Shown in pieces: positions 15,562 through 24,989 of a stretch of DNA of 64,000 bases. Position numbers and translations under genes: made by a program. The notes under the pieces are model-generated. The model did not search any database. It saw only the letters and a program-made list of their open reading frames with translations, and was not told where the DNA came from. The stretch is from CAXXOK01 sp963674895 (GTDB taxonomy: Bacteria; Bacillota; Clostridia; Christensenellales; Aristaeellaceae), in the NCBI GenBank assembly GCA_963674895.2, contig CAXXCY010000003.1, positions 2,232,001 through 2,296,000 on the forward strand, written 5' to 3'. How positions within the stretch are numbered: the first letter of the stretch is position 1; each line of letters starts with the position of its first letter.

Positions 15562-15567
15562 CCAGAA

Positions 15568-16023
15568 TTACCGTTCCAGGTTGCCCCGCAGCAGCCGCTG
15601 GTTCAGTTCCCAGAGCGCCGTTTTCTGGTCGTGCCAGTACATCATCGTGTAAGCAAGATCGAAGGTGCACCATTGCACATTCAGATGCTCGTCTGAAAGG
15701 GTGATGTCACCATCATAAGCGGCGGCGAAGTGTATCATTGGGCAGACGACTACATCGCTGCCCCATTTAAAATGCTCGGGGAAAATATGGGACGGGAGAA
15801 AACTGATCGTATCCAGCTTATACAGCGGAGTGGTCAGAACAACCCCCGCTTCTTCCGAAGCCTCACGCATGGCAACCTGTTCAAAGCTCTCTTCATCCTC
15901 CACTCCGCCGGCGACGCCCTGCCAAATCTGTGGATTGTCGGCGCGCTGGAACATCGCGTATTCCTGGATGCCATACTCATTGACACGATAGAGGAAGACG
16001 TGAACATTGAACGGCTGTCTCAT
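15568..16023 (-). CDS. Nudix hydrolase
   Basis: The 151-residue protein has the full Nudix box, beginning GGVEDEESFEQVAMREASEE and ending AGV, around residues 39-61, with Arg-Glu and Glu-Glu catalytic acids present. The N-terminus MRQPFNVHVFLYRV and the later WGSDVVVCPMIHFAAAYDG resemble NudB-type pyrophosphatases that act on dihydroneopterin triphosphate or nucleotides. The substrate is not certain. It is read opposite to the surrounding tail genes and ends 6 bases from the tail terminator stop. A TATAAT sequence lies about 95 bases upstream on its strand. It looks like an acquired cargo gene. Confidence 0.85.
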   Translation of the reverse strand: MRQPFNVHVFLYRVNEYGIQEYAMFQRADNPQIWQGVAGGVEDEESFEQVAMREASEEAGVVLTTPLYKLDTISFLPSHIFPEHFKWGSDVVVCPMIHFAAAYDGDITLSDEHLNVQWCTFDLAYTMMYWHDQKTALWELNQRLLRGNLER

Positions 16024-16129
16024 CGAATTTCCCTGCGCTCCAATTTCCCTGGCATAACAATCCGAGGTTATTCCGACTGCGGTTTCATGGGCTTATGACC
16101 TACACACCATTATACGAGGAGAATGTAAA

Positions 16130-16627
16130 ATGTCCATTAAAATCACTCGCAACCTGCTGCGCCAGTATTACGGCATCGGCAGCACCCCGACGTATTACCT
16201 CTGTACACCATTCACGAAGCTCAACGAGGAAAACAATCCGGAGAAGGACGACTCCGCGTTCATCAACGACGTCAACAGTTCTCCGTCCATCATCGGCTAC
16301 AAGAACGGCTTTACCTTCGAAGCCCAGGTGCATGAAGGCGATGAGGTAGTGGATGATCTGGTCGCCATAGCCCGAGAACAGAAGACCGGCACCAGTGCCG
16401 AGCGGTATATCGTCGACGTCGATATGAACAAGGAGGATAGCGTAACCAGCGGCAGCTATTATGCCCGGAAGTTCAAGGTCGCCGTGGAATGCACGCCGCC
16501 CGCCGGGGATCCGAAGTCCATCACAAAAATGACGGGTACGATGCACCAGATCGGCGACGTGAGCTTGGGCCTGTTCGCTGTGGCAACCAAGGCCTGGAGC
16601 GATACGGCTTACACCGCGCCGGTATGA
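16130..16627 (+). CDS. major tail tube protein
   Basis: The 165-residue protein comes between the tail terminator and the chaperone genes, where the tail tube gene is expected. It contains YKNGFTFEAQVHEGDEVVDD and RYIVDVDMNKEDSVTSGSYY, then YARKFKVAVECTPPAGDPKS, a beta-rich pattern typical of Gram-positive siphovirus tube subunits, with a C-terminal GDVSLGLFAVATKAW. GAGGAG precedes ATG 16130. No Ig-like extension is present. Confidence 0.8.
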   Translation: MSIKITRNLLRQYYGIGSTPTYYLCTPFTKLNEENNPEKDDSAFINDVNSSPSIIGYKNGFTFEAQVHEGDEVVDDLVAIAREQKTGTSAERYIVDVDMNKEDSVTSGSYYARKFKVAVECTPPAGDPKSITKMTGTMHQIGDVSLGLFAVATKAWSDTAYTAPV

Positions 16628-16708
16628 CCGGCATGATGCCGGTTTCTCATCAGGGGTACGGTTGCTTCCGTGCTCCTTTCTTATCCTACCACATAAAGGA
16701 GTTTGCGC

Positions 16709-17035
16709 ATGAAAGAAATCACATTGCGGCACGAACAGCCGCAGATCCGGATCGACGGGTTGCTGTTCAACCTGCAGATGTCAGACTATGACATCATCAA
16801 GCGATGCAACGAGATCTTCACCAAGTACAGGAATTATGACAAAAGCAAGCACAGCGTGGACGAGATCATCGCCGACCTGACCACGATCCGCTCGACCATT
16901 GACGCGATGCTCGGTGACGGTGCCATGGCAAAGCTCGCGCAGGGCAAGCCTGTGGGCATCGCACTGGCCATCGAATGGGTGGCGACCATCGCCAAGGCGC
17001 TCTCCGAGGAGTACACGGAGAATGCCGCAAGGTAA
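16709..17035 (+). CDS. tail assembly chaperone (first)
   Basis: The 108-residue protein (MKEITLRHEQPQIRIDGLLF, then NLQMSDYDIIKRC) resembles the DUF6673-like chaperone encoded before the tape measure in Clostridia phages. AAAGGAG lies 8-10 bases before ATG 16709; the in-frame TTG at 16703 is rejected. The gene overlaps the next by 14 bases. In many phages the pair is joined by a programmed frameshift. I see no classic slippery heptamer before this stop, and the second gene has its own ATG, so separate translation is more likely. Confidence 0.7.
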   Translation: MKEITLRHEQPQIRIDGLLFNLQMSDYDIIKRCNEIFTKYRNYDKSKHSVDEIIADLTTIRSTIDAMLGDGAMAKLAQGKPVGIALAIEWVATIAKALSEEYTENAAR

Positions 17036-17630
17036 GTTCACGCTCTCCGCCCCGGTGTTGCCCGAAACCGTCACCAGCGAGGACGGGAAGGAATACCCCG
17101 TTGATACAGACTTCCGCACCATCCTCGCTTGCCTGGAGCGCCTGGCCGATCCGGATGCGGAAGATATCGCAAAGGCATTATTCGTCGCCACGCACTTCTA
17201 CAAAGGGAACCCACCGCCGGATATGTGGCCGCTCTTTGAGCGGTTTTTGTTATGCGGCGAAAGCCCTGCGGACAGTGAAGACGATCCCGTGATGGATTTC
17301 GAGCAGGATGCGGATGCGATCTACGCTTCCTTCCGCCAGCAATACGGCGTCGACCTGATCCGGGAGCATCTGCACTGGATGGAGTTCCGGCTGCTGCTGC
17401 GCGGATTGTGTGAGAACACCAAGTTCGGGGAACTTCTGAAACTCCGGCAGCTCGACCCGAACGATTACGCGGAGAAGGACCGTGCCAAACTCCGCTCGCT
17501 TCAGGACATGGTCGCCATCCATCCGCGAGTGGGTCTGAGGGAAGCGCAGCTACAGGCGGAACTGGACCGCAGGCTCAGGGCCGGGGAGGATCCAACAGAG
17601 ATACTCAAACAACTGCAGGAGGAGGTGTAG
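17022..17630 (+). CDS. Gp15-like tail assembly chaperone (second)
   Basis: The 202-residue protein starts at ATG 17022 within the end of the previous gene. The pattern YPVDTDFRTILACLERLADP, FYKGNPPPDMWPLFERFLLC and IYASFRQQYGVDLIREHLHW followed by MEFRLLLRGL and LRSLQDM is the bacteriophage Gp15 family, which helps fold and load the tape measure during tail assembly. It ends three bases before the tape measure start region, with AGGAGG between. Confidence 0.85.
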   Translation: MPQGKFTLSAPVLPETVTSEDGKEYPVDTDFRTILACLERLADPDAEDIAKALFVATHFYKGNPPPDMWPLFERFLLCGESPADSEDDPVMDFEQDADAIYASFRQQYGVDLIREHLHWMEFRLLLRGLCENTKFGELLKLRQLDPNDYAEKDRAKLRSLQDMVAIHPRVGLREAQLQAELDRRLRAGEDPTEILKQLQEEV

Positions 17631-17633
17631 AAA

Positions 17634-20600
17634 ATGGCAGACGCAAGCGTTGTCTTTACGACGGATCTGGATGAAACCGGCCTGCGATCCGGACTGACGA
17701 AGCTGAAATCCTCGATCGGCACGTTTGCGAAAGCCGCCGGGATTGCGATAGGCGCCGTTGCGACCGGGCTGGGAGCGCTGGCCAAGACCGCGCTAACGTA
17801 CAACAGCCGGATGGAGCAGTATTACACCTCCTTCTCCACGCTGCTGGGCAGCGAGGAAAAGGCCGCGGTCAAAATGGCAGAGCTCAAGGATTACGCCGCC
17901 AAGACACCGTTTGAAATGACTGACCTGGCCAATGCCACGAAGACTATTCTCGGATTCGGCGTTGCGGAGGAACAGGCAACGGTCGCCATGAAACAGCTCG
18001 GGGATATCTCCCAGGGCAGCAGCGAGCGGTTTGCGTCCCTTGCGCTGGTTTATGGCCAGATGGCGTCGACCGGCAAGCTCATGGGCCAGGATTTATTGCA
18101 GATGATCAATGCCGGGTTTAACCCGCTGACGATCATTGCACAGAAAACCGGGGCCACCATGGCGGATCTGAAGCATGTCATGGCCGGGGAAAAGACCAGC
18201 GATACATTCAAGGCCCTGATGCAGTCCGCACAGGCCGAGGTGCAGAAACTCGGCGCCGACGCCAGCCAAAGCGCGAAGATGCTCGCGGAGATCGGCAAAA
18301 ACGGGCAGGTATCGTCCAGCCTGGTGGATGAAGCGATGAAGATCGCCACCAGCGAAGGCGGGCTGTTCTACCAGGCGATGGAGAAACAGTCCAAGACCGC
18401 CGCCGGTCTGATCTCCACCCTGAAAGACAATGTGCAGATCCTGTTGGGGGACGTATTCACAAGCGCTTCCGAAGCCATGAAGCAGCAGGCAATACCAGCT
18501 GCATTGGGCTATGTGGATCAGCTTTCCGAAGCATTCAGTTCTGGGGGCACTCCGGCGCTGATGTCTGCACTGGGCGACATCCTGGGTGATGTGGCAGGCA
18601 AAGCATCCGTCTTCGCCCCTTCCTTGGTGAAAACCTCCGTCGGGCTGATCAAATCTCTATTAAACGGTTTCAAGAATAATGCAAAAGTCATTGCCAAAGG
18701 CCTGGCGGAAACCTTCAAAGAGGCGGTTGTCGGATTGATCGAAATTGCACCGGACCTGGTCGATGTGGGGCTGGCGCTATTGCTGGAGCTTGCGGACAGT
18801 CTGGGTGACGAGTTGCCGGCGATACTGACATCCCTGATGGATTCCGTATTCAATCTCATCGTGAAACTGGTATCAAATGCTCCGAAGCTGCTGGCTGCCG
18901 GAGCCAAACTGGCACAGGGGCTGGTACTCGGTATAATGAGTGCACTGGTTACCCTGATGGCGGATTTCTGGAATCTGCTGTTAGGCGATGCGGACGAACA
19001 GATGAATGCCGCCATGGCTGCTGTAGACGCCAACATCCGGCCAGAGATCTCCGAAGCGGATCAGCAAGCGATTACGGACGCCATCAACGCGGGGATTGAA
19101 GCGGCGGACAAGATTTTCGACATCCAGGCATCGGTGGATACCGACATCGACGATTTCACCGCCGAGCTCGACGCCGTATTCGCGGACGATAAGTTTACTA
19201 AAAAAGAGCTCAAAAACCTGCAGAGTACCCTGAACGGGCAGGTGGATGACGCCATTGCGGTGGCAACAGCCCATGTCGAGGAAAAGCGCGAGGAATACAA
19301 GGAAACCCTGCTCTCCCTGGTGGATGATAACGGTCAGCCCGTCTATACCGAAGCCGCCGCCGAAACCCTGGCTGCCGTTATGTCTGAAAAGACCGCGGAG
19401 CTCACCGCAGAACTCGACCAAGCGCGGTCTGACCTGAATACCCTCCTGCATACGATTTACGCCTCGAAAACCGATCCCACGCAGGAACAGCTGGACAACA
19501 TCAACGCGCTGCTGGAACAGATCGGTGTGCTGGAGGTCAAGCTTGGCACGCTGCAGGATCAGGCAGTCCAGGTTGCGATGGCTAAAACGGGGCGCGTCAA
19601 GCGCGGCGAGGGCACGGATGAGGATTTCGGCATTGCCATCGGTTTTTCTGGGCAACTATACCGGCAGCAGACCGCGGAAATCAAAGCGGACGCGGACTCA
19701 CGCCTTGCTGCATTGCAGGCTGTCGTAGACGCCGACGGCGCTACCCAGGATACCATCGACGCAGTTTATGCGCAGATGGATGCGGTGTACAGCGAGACGG
19801 CATTGGCCCATCAGGCGGCCGCGCAGTCCTACAATGACGAAATGCTCGCCCTGTACAACGGCATGGCGGAGCAGTACCCGGATGCTGCCAGAACCATTTC
19901 CAATATAGCGGATCTGTCCGGCACCCTGAACGAAGTCAGCTCACTCACAACCACGCTCGGCACCATGAACGCATTCGATCCGACGCAGCTGTCCTCGTTC
20001 CTGGATTCTTTCACTGCCTTGTTCACCGATTTCTACGGCATGGACATCCCGGCTGGCGACATGGAACGGCTGCTGGACCCATTCACGTTTGCCACCACCG
20101 CGTCGGAGCTCCTCTCCACGTTCAATGACGACGTCGCCGGGCTGATTGAGAGCAACGCGGCCGGGCTGGACGGCAATCCCATGATGCTCTATCTTCAGAC
20201 GATGCTGGAAAACGGCAGCTTTGACAATCTGGACATCACCGCCGTAGATGGTGCGTTGGAAGACGCACTGCTATTGATCGACTTCGTCGCCCGCGGGGAA
20301 GAAGCCGGCACCCAGCTGGTCGAGGGCGTCAACGGCGGCATCGGGCAAGCAGCCGAGGATCTGAGTGAGGACGACATCATTGCGCTCCGGGAAGCCATGC
20401 TCGAAGCCATGCGTGATGTGTTCGGAATCCACAGTCCCGCGGAATCGATGTTCCCGATCGGCGAAGAGCTAGTCGAGGGTATCCTGTTCAGCATGCAGGA
20501 GCAGATGGGAAAAGTCGAGGATATGGGCTCCTTCATTGTGGACGCCATTGCAACCGGGGTGCGCCGAAATATGAACGTACGGGCGGCCATCCTCTCCATC

Positions 20601-21173
20601 CTGGCTGCGGCAGCGGCAGCGGCCAGGGGACCTGCATACAGCAACGGGTTCAGTGTCGGCGCGGCGTTCGGCAGCGGTGTGTTGGCGGGTATCCAGTCCA
20701 TGGCCGCAGCAGTTGCGGCAGCGGCGGCTTCCCTGGTATCCTCCACAGCCAGCGGTGCGCGGCGTGCCGCCGGGATTCATTCGCCATCCGCACTGTTCCG
20801 GGACACAGTCGGCAAGCTCATGGCGTCCGGCGTGGGTGTGGGTTTCGTGGACATGATGCAATCCTCGGTCATCCCAAGCGTCCGCAAAGCCATCACAACT
20901 GCCGCACAGGCCGGGCAGGATGCGCTGAACGGCACGCTGCTGGGTAGAGTGCAGGCCATCTCCGGGTTCAATATCCCGAGTTTTGCCGGCCTCAGCAACG
21001 CCATTCTGAAAGGCTCCCTGGTTGCCGGAGCGAGCTCCGTGGTGAACAACAACTCAAGCCATACGATCCAGTTTACGCAGAACGTCACCTTTGAATCCAC
21101 CATGCAGGCGCCAGATGAGATCGCGAAGGCGCTCCGGCGGCAGGCTGGGTACGGATTGGCAGGTGCAAAGTAA
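17634..21173 (+). CDS. tail tape measure protein
   Basis: The 1,179-residue protein is the longest in the phage region. Residues about 60-260 carry the tape measure domain (MEQYYTSFSTLLGSEEKAAV, DYAAKTPFEMTDLANATKTI). Central hydrophobic segments (VGLALLLELADSLGDELPAI; AAGAKLAQGLVLGIMSALVT) are followed by a long helical region and two GIHSPAESMFP/GIHSPSALFRDTV motifs near the C-terminus. Its length sets tail length: roughly 1.5 angstrom per residue gives a tail near 170-180 nm, minus end domains (inference). AGGAGG precedes ATG 17634. Confidence 0.95.
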   Translation: MADASVVFTTDLDETGLRSGLTKLKSSIGTFAKAAGIAIGAVATGLGALAKTALTYNSRMEQYYTSFSTLLGSEEKAAVKMAELKDYAAKTPFEMTDLANATKTILGFGVAEEQATVAMKQLGDISQGSSERFASLALVYGQMASTGKLMGQDLLQMINAGFNPLTIIAQKTGATMADLKHVMAGEKTSDTFKALMQSAQAEVQKLGADASQSAKMLAEIGKNGQVSSSLVDEAMKIATSEGGLFYQAMEKQSKTAAGLISTLKDNVQILLGDVFTSASEAMKQQAIPAALGYVDQLSEAFSSGGTPALMSALGDILGDVAGKASVFAPSLVKTSVGLIKSLLNGFKNNAKVIAKGLAETFKEAVVGLIEIAPDLVDVGLALLLELADSLGDELPAILTSLMDSVFNLIVKLVSNAPKLLAAGAKLAQGLVLGIMSALVTLMADFWNLLLGDADEQMNAAMAAVDANIRPEISEADQQAITDAINAGIEAADKIFDIQASVDTDIDDFTAELDAVFADDKFTKKELKNLQSTLNGQVDDAIAVATAHVEEKREEYKETLLSLVDDNGQPVYTEAAAETLAAVMSEKTAELTAELDQARSDLNTLLHTIYASKTDPTQEQLDNINALLEQIGVLEVKLGTLQDQAVQVAMAKTGRVKRGEGTDEDFGIAIGFSGQLYRQQTAEIKADADSRLAALQAVVDADGATQDTIDAVYAQMDAVYSETALAHQAAAQSYNDEMLALYNGMAEQYPDAARTISNIADLSGTLNEVSSLTTTLGTMNAFDPTQLSSFLDSFTALFTDFYGMDIPAGDMERLLDPFTFATTASELLSTFNDDVAGLIESNAAGLDGNPMMLYLQTMLENGSFDNLDITAVDGALEDALLLIDFVARGEEAGTQLVEGVNGGIGQAAEDLSEDDIIALREAMLEAMRDVFGIHSPAESMFPIGEELVEGILFSMQEQMGKVEDMGSFIVDAIATGVRRNMNVRAAILSILAAAAAAARGPAYSNGFSVGAAFGSGVLAGIQSMAAAVAAAAASLVSSTASGARRAAGIHSPSALFRDTVGKLMASGVGVGFVDMMQSSVIPSVRKAITTAAQAGQDALNGTLLGRVQAISGFNIPSFAGLSNAILKGSLVAGASSVVNNNSSHTIQFTQNVTFESTMQAPDEIAKALRRQAGYGLAGAK

Positions 21174-21281
21174 GTGCCAAGTCCGATGAAATAAAGAGGG
21201 CCCACGCAGAACGTGAACCCCACAGAACGCTTCCATCCATATATTACCATGCGGCCAGGAGGATTGCAACAGCATTAGCCT

Positions 21282-22127
21282 ATGATCACTTTACGCTTTG
21301 TACGCAATGACGGGCAGACATTTTTCGTCACGGATACGGTATGGGGCCTGATCGGCGCCAAAGGGCTGGATAGTCCCGAGCTGACTGTCTATACCCAGAA
21401 GGCCGCCATCGGTGACGGGGATCTCGTAACCGGCTGGCGCGTGGGCGCCCGGGATATCGAATTCGAGCTCAAGGCAAAATCCCCTGCGCTGAATGACGTC
21501 CTGCGCCGGGCAGCCACCAGCCATTTCCGCAGCGGCAGCACCTATGACGTGTATGTCTACCGCTACGGGAACACACGCTACGCGCCAGCCTGTTATCTGG
21601 AAGAGTTCGACATTCCGACAGAAAAGCTCACGATCCCGATCACCCTGAAGCTGGAACTGTTATGCCCCGAGGGGTATTTTCTCAGCGCGGACAGCTTTTC
21701 CAAGAACATCGCGGGGATCATCGGGCGCGCCGGATGGCCCTATATGGCGCAGGACACCTACGGCCGGATCATCGGGACGTACTCCTTTGCCACCACCGTA
21801 TACCTGGACAATGACGGCGACGCGGAAGCGTATTGCCGGGCGGTGTTTACGGCACGCGACGATGTCACCAATCCCAAGCTGATCGCCGGCTCCGGCTACG
21901 TGCGCATTCTCGGCACAATGAGCGCTGGCGATGTCCTGATTATTGACGGTCGTACCAAAGCTGTCACCATGAACGGCGTGAACATCTCCAACCAACTGGA
22001 CAAAGCCAGCGATTTCAGCGGGATCACGTTTGCCATTGGCACAAACAGCGTCGGGTTCAATGCAGACATCGGCAGCAACGTGCTGGACGTGTACATCTAC
22101 TACAACAAGCGGTATATGGGAGCGTAA
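21282..22127 (+). CDS. distal tail protein (Dit)
   Basis: The 281-residue protein begins with the Dit-type beta-rich domain (FVRNDGQTFFVTDTVWGLIG, GWRVGARDIEFELKAKS) and a conserved LKLELLCPEGYFLSADSFSK at the domain end. The C-terminal part (residues 160-281) is a second beta domain with VYLDNDGDAEAYCRAVFTA, which often extends Dit in Clostridia phages. It forms the hub hexamer below the tail tube. The ribosome site AGGAGG is 16 bases or more from ATG 21282, longer than usual; an alternative start is not obvious. Confidence 0.85.
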   Translation: MITLRFVRNDGQTFFVTDTVWGLIGAKGLDSPELTVYTQKAAIGDGDLVTGWRVGARDIEFELKAKSPALNDVLRRAATSHFRSGSTYDVYVYRYGNTRYAPACYLEEFDIPTEKLTIPITLKLELLCPEGYFLSADSFSKNIAGIIGRAGWPYMAQDTYGRIIGTYSFATTVYLDNDGDAEAYCRAVFTARDDVTNPKLIAGSGYVRILGTMSAGDVLIIDGRTKAVTMNGVNISNQLDKASDFSGITFAIGTNSVGFNADIGSNVLDVYIYYNKRYMGA

Positions 22128-22131
22128 AGAG

Positions 22132-23154
22132 ATGGAATTGTTAGGCCTGGACAGCAGCTTCACGCTCATCAAAACGCTCCGATGTACGAACATCCAATGG
22201 AATCGGCGGTATTACGAAGCCGGGGATTTTCAGCTGGAGCTTCTGGCAAGCGACTGGGACACTTCCATCGCCTATATCTACACCCACCAGCGACCGGAAA
22301 CCGGTATGGTGCAGAAGATCGAGACAGAGCACACCCTCAAGGGTGAGTTCGTGCTGGTCAGCGGGTTCTTCCTGGAAGGCATGCTCAACTGGAAGATCAC
22401 CTACCCCAAACACTCGAGCACCGGGAATGTTTGCGCCGCCTGCAAGGACCTGGTCACCTCGCTCATGGCCGATACCAACGTAAGTGTCGTATCGGAACCG
22501 GACATCGGCGACAGCGATTCCTTTGACAGCGAGAACGAGGCATTGGGAGACGCTACTTACGCCGCTTTGAAAAAGCATGAGCTCAGCCAGCGGATCGTGT
22601 TCGATTACGATACCGAAACGCTGCTGTACTCCGTCTGGCATGGCTTGGACCGAACTCAGAGCCAGAGCGCGAATACCTACGCAGCCTTTGCCCAGAACTT
22701 CGGGAACATCGATGACCTGACTCTGACGCAAGATACCAGCGATATGCGCAACTATGCCGTCGTGCAGTACGCGCTGGCTGACGCTGACGCGTTCATGGAG
22801 CTCGACCTGCGTGCCGGCAGCGAAGCCAAACGGATCCTGTTCATCCAAAGCCCGGTATCCCAGGAGGAAGGGGAGTCTGACGCGGATTATCAGGCCGCCG
22901 TGGAGTCCGACGCCCGGACGCAGATGGAAGAGTACGAAGCAGTTCTGAATCTCGAGGCGGACGTTCTGCAGCGCAATCTTTATTATCTAACCGATTACGA
23001 CCTCGGCGACAAGTGCGATATCCGGGACGACCGGCTGGGGCTGGCGTTTGAAGCACGGGTCATCGAGATCAACGAGGTCTGGAAAAACAACGAGCACAAG
23101 GTCGGCGTCCAGTTCGGCACCAAGATCCCGACAGTATACAGGAAAGGATACTGA
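22132..23154 (+). CDS. Gp37-like tail-associated protein (ReqiPepy6 family)
   Basis: The 340-residue protein is placed right after Dit. It has the gp27/Gp37-like hub architecture: LDSSFTLIKTLRCTNIQWNR and YYEAGDFQLELLASD at the start, the FSVGFFLEGML-like strand (VLVSGFFLEGMLNWKITYP), KHELSQRIVFDYDTETLLYS, and the closing LGDKCDIRDDRLGLAFEARV. It probably forms the trimeric baseplate hub through which DNA passes. ATG 22132 follows AAAGAG 4 bases after the Dit stop; the longer frame from 22030 lies inside dit and is rejected. Confidence 0.85.
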   Translation: MELLGLDSSFTLIKTLRCTNIQWNRRYYEAGDFQLELLASDWDTSIAYIYTHQRPETGMVQKIETEHTLKGEFVLVSGFFLEGMLNWKITYPKHSSTGNVCAACKDLVTSLMADTNVSVVSEPDIGDSDSFDSENEALGDATYAALKKHELSQRIVFDYDTETLLYSVWHGLDRTQSQSANTYAAFAQNFGNIDDLTLTQDTSDMRNYAVVQYALADADAFMELDLRAGSEAKRILFIQSPVSQEEGESDADYQAAVESDARTQMEEYEAVLNLEADVLQRNLYYLTDYDLGDKCDIRDDRLGLAFEARVIEINEVWKNNEHKVGVQFGTKIPTVYRKGY

Positions 23155-23157
23155 TCC

Positions 23158-24096
23158 ATGGCTATGATTTCCTGGCCGTTTGACTCGACGGTCACCTACG
23201 ACGGGCAAGGCAACCCGATATATACGAAAACCTACAGTTCCGATGTATTGGCGAACATTCTCCGGAAATACTTCCGCAACGGCGTGTTTACCGATTCTGA
23301 GGACTGCTTTCAGGTGCTGGAAAACAGCGGCATGGAACTTTCGGTCAGTCCCGGGCACTGCCTGATCCAGGGCAGGCACGGGTATAACGAAGCGTACACC
23401 ACCCTGACGGTCAGCAATGCCGATCCGGCGCTGCCCCGCATTGACCTTGTCGTGCTCCGGCTGAACCTCGGCGTCAGCGCCCTGAGCATCGAGCTGTTCA
23501 TGGTGGACGGCACCGCTGCCGTTTCCCCTGTCGCACCCGCCCTGACGCGCAACAGCACGATCTATGAACTGGCGCTGGCAGAGATTTATGTAGCTGCTGG
23601 TGTGACAGCCATCACGCAGGCGGTCATCACGGACACCCGTCTGGACAGCGACCGCTGCGGCGTGGTGGCCTCGATCCTCGGGGATACGGACACCAGCACC
23701 TACTACGCGCAGATCGCCGCGGACCTCGCGGAGTTCAAAGCAGGCCGGGAAGCGGATTTTGATGCCTGGTTTTCCGGTATTGTCGATATCCTCGATGAGA
23801 ATACCGCCGGCAATCTGCTTAACCTGATCAACAAGTACAAGGCGAAAACCACCACGGTTGTACTGGATGCAGACGATTGGACAGGCGAAGGTCCGTATAC
23901 CCAGACCAAAAGTGTCAGCCTTGTGCCCGCCGATTGCGTGCTGCACGCCGGTCCCGTGGAATCCAGCCGGGATGCCTATGCGGCGTCCGACGTACACGTG
24001 TCCGCAGCATCCGAGGGCAGTGTGACGTTTGCCGCTGTAGTGGAACCTGAAGAAGATCTGACTGTCCAGATTGCCGTGTCGGGGGTGGATGCCTGA
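23158..24096 (+). CDS. tail fibre / baseplate upper protein
   Basis: The 312-residue protein begins with a domain common in phage fibre bases: ISWPFDSTVTYDGQGNPIYT, SSDVLANILRKYFRNGVF and MELSVSPGHCLIQGRHGYN, then LPRIDLVVLRLNL. Residues about 180-230 are helical (YYAQIAADLAEFKAGREADF) and the C-terminal 80 residues are a beta domain. It likely attaches the receptor-binding tip to the hub. Its stop overlaps the next start (TGATG). Confidence 0.75.
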   Translation: MAMISWPFDSTVTYDGQGNPIYTKTYSSDVLANILRKYFRNGVFTDSEDCFQVLENSGMELSVSPGHCLIQGRHGYNEAYTTLTVSNADPALPRIDLVVLRLNLGVSALSIELFMVDGTAAVSPVAPALTRNSTIYELALAEIYVAAGVTAITQAVITDTRLDSDRCGVVASILGDTDTSTYYAQIAADLAEFKAGREADFDAWFSGIVDILDENTAGNLLNLINKYKAKTTTVVLDADDWTGEGPYTQTKSVSLVPADCVLHAGPVESSRDAYAASDVHVSAASEGSVTFAAVVEPEEDLTVQIAVSGVDA

Positions 24097-24797
24097 TGGG
24101 TATTGCGATATTCAACTACGGCAAAGGCGGTGGGGCGCTTGCAGCCCTGCCAGAATTTACGTTTACGGGCAGTTACCAGTTGATTGACGATGGAGATGAC
24201 AATTGGAGAATTAAATTCCTCACAAGCGGCACACTTACTTTCACCGATAAAAACTGGACACTTGATGTTTTCAAAGTCGGCGGTGGCGCAGGCGGTGCTT
24301 ACTGCAATAACCAGTATTGGGGTGGGTCGGGTGGTGGTTATACCGATACTACTTCTGGGGTCGTAGCGCAAAAAAATACTGTTTATCCAATTGTAATAGG
24401 CGCAGGTGGGGCTGCGAAAACCTCCCAAGGAGGTGGGAACGCTGGAGGTGTAACTTCCGCGTTTGGTTATTCCGTCAATCCGGGAACACCAAGTCCGAGC
24501 GAATGGGCTAGTAACCCCGGTGGTTCAGGTGGCGGTGGATACAACAACGGCACTGGCGGTACTGACGGCGGTAACGGGACTGGATCATCTCCGGGTGCTG
24601 GACAAGGGACTACGACAAGGGAATTTGCGGAAGCCGGCGGTGATCTTTATAGCCCTGGTGGCGGTGGTGCAAATGGTGGTGCAAATGGTGCAGGCTTAAG
24701 AGGAGCAAACACTGGCTCTGGTGGATGCACTCGCATCGGTCTTGGCGAGGCCGGAGGCTCTGGTATCATCGTAATCCGTAATCACCGTGCGGCATAA
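24096..24797 (+). CDS. glycine-rich phage adhesin / receptor-binding protein
   Basis: The 233-residue protein has a short beta N-domain (residues 1-60) and then a region of about 170 residues packed with Gly, Ser, Thr and Asn runs (VGGGAGGAYCN, GGGNAGGVTSAF, SNPGGSGGGGYNNGTGG, SPGGGGANGGANGAGLRG). It ends GGSGIIVIRNHR, the ending typical of glycine-rich receptor-recognition modules on phage tails and other surface proteins. Such modules can fold as packed polyglycine-II helices with exposed variable loops. It is placed at the tail tip position and likely decides host range. Confidence 0.75.
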   Translation: MGIAIFNYGKGGGALAALPEFTFTGSYQLIDDGDDNWRIKFLTSGTLTFTDKNWTLDVFKVGGGAGGAYCNNQYWGGSGGGYTDTTSGVVAQKNTVYPIVIGAGGAAKTSQGGGNAGGVTSAFGYSVNPGTPSPSEWASNPGGSGGGGYNNGTGGTDGGNGTGSSPGAGQGTTTREFAEAGGDLYSPGGGGANGGANGAGLRGANTGSGGCTRIGLGEAGGSGIIVIRNHRAA

Positions 24798-24806
24798 GGA
24801 GACACC

Positions 24807-24989
24807 ATGAGGAAGATTATTGAAGGTGGTTATGGTGTCGGACTTGTGGACGCATCCGATTTTGAAACCGTGTTCTGCGAGCCTGATCCCGATACAGTCT
24901 GTGGTGGCGGTGGCACTGGTCAAAAGCCGGAATATGGCGGTGTAAGTACGGGAAATGGAGGTGGCGGTTATGCATTACGCATGGATTGA
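24807..24989 (+). CDS. small phage protein with Gly-rich tail (60 aa)
   Basis: The 60-residue protein starts after AAGGAGA. It contains MRKIIEGGYGVGLVDASDFE and a Cys/Gly-rich end (CGGGGTGQKPEYGGVSTGN). It overlaps the next gene by 20 bases. No family is recognised. It could be a chaperone or accessory piece of the adhesin, or a leftover of an adhesin tail; the glycine runs favour a link to the preceding gene. Confidence 0.5.
   Translation: MRKIIEGGYGVGLVDASDFETVFCEPDPDTVCGGGGTGQKPEYGGVSTGNGGGGYALRMD

Noticed and set aside
16984..17035. Programmed frameshift joining the two tail chaperones
   Set aside because: No slippery heptamer is visible before the first stop and the second gene has its own ATG within the overlap.
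22987..23997. 336-residue - strand ORF opposite the fibre gene
   Set aside because: Antisense to two coupled phage tail genes, no start signals and no recognisable domain.
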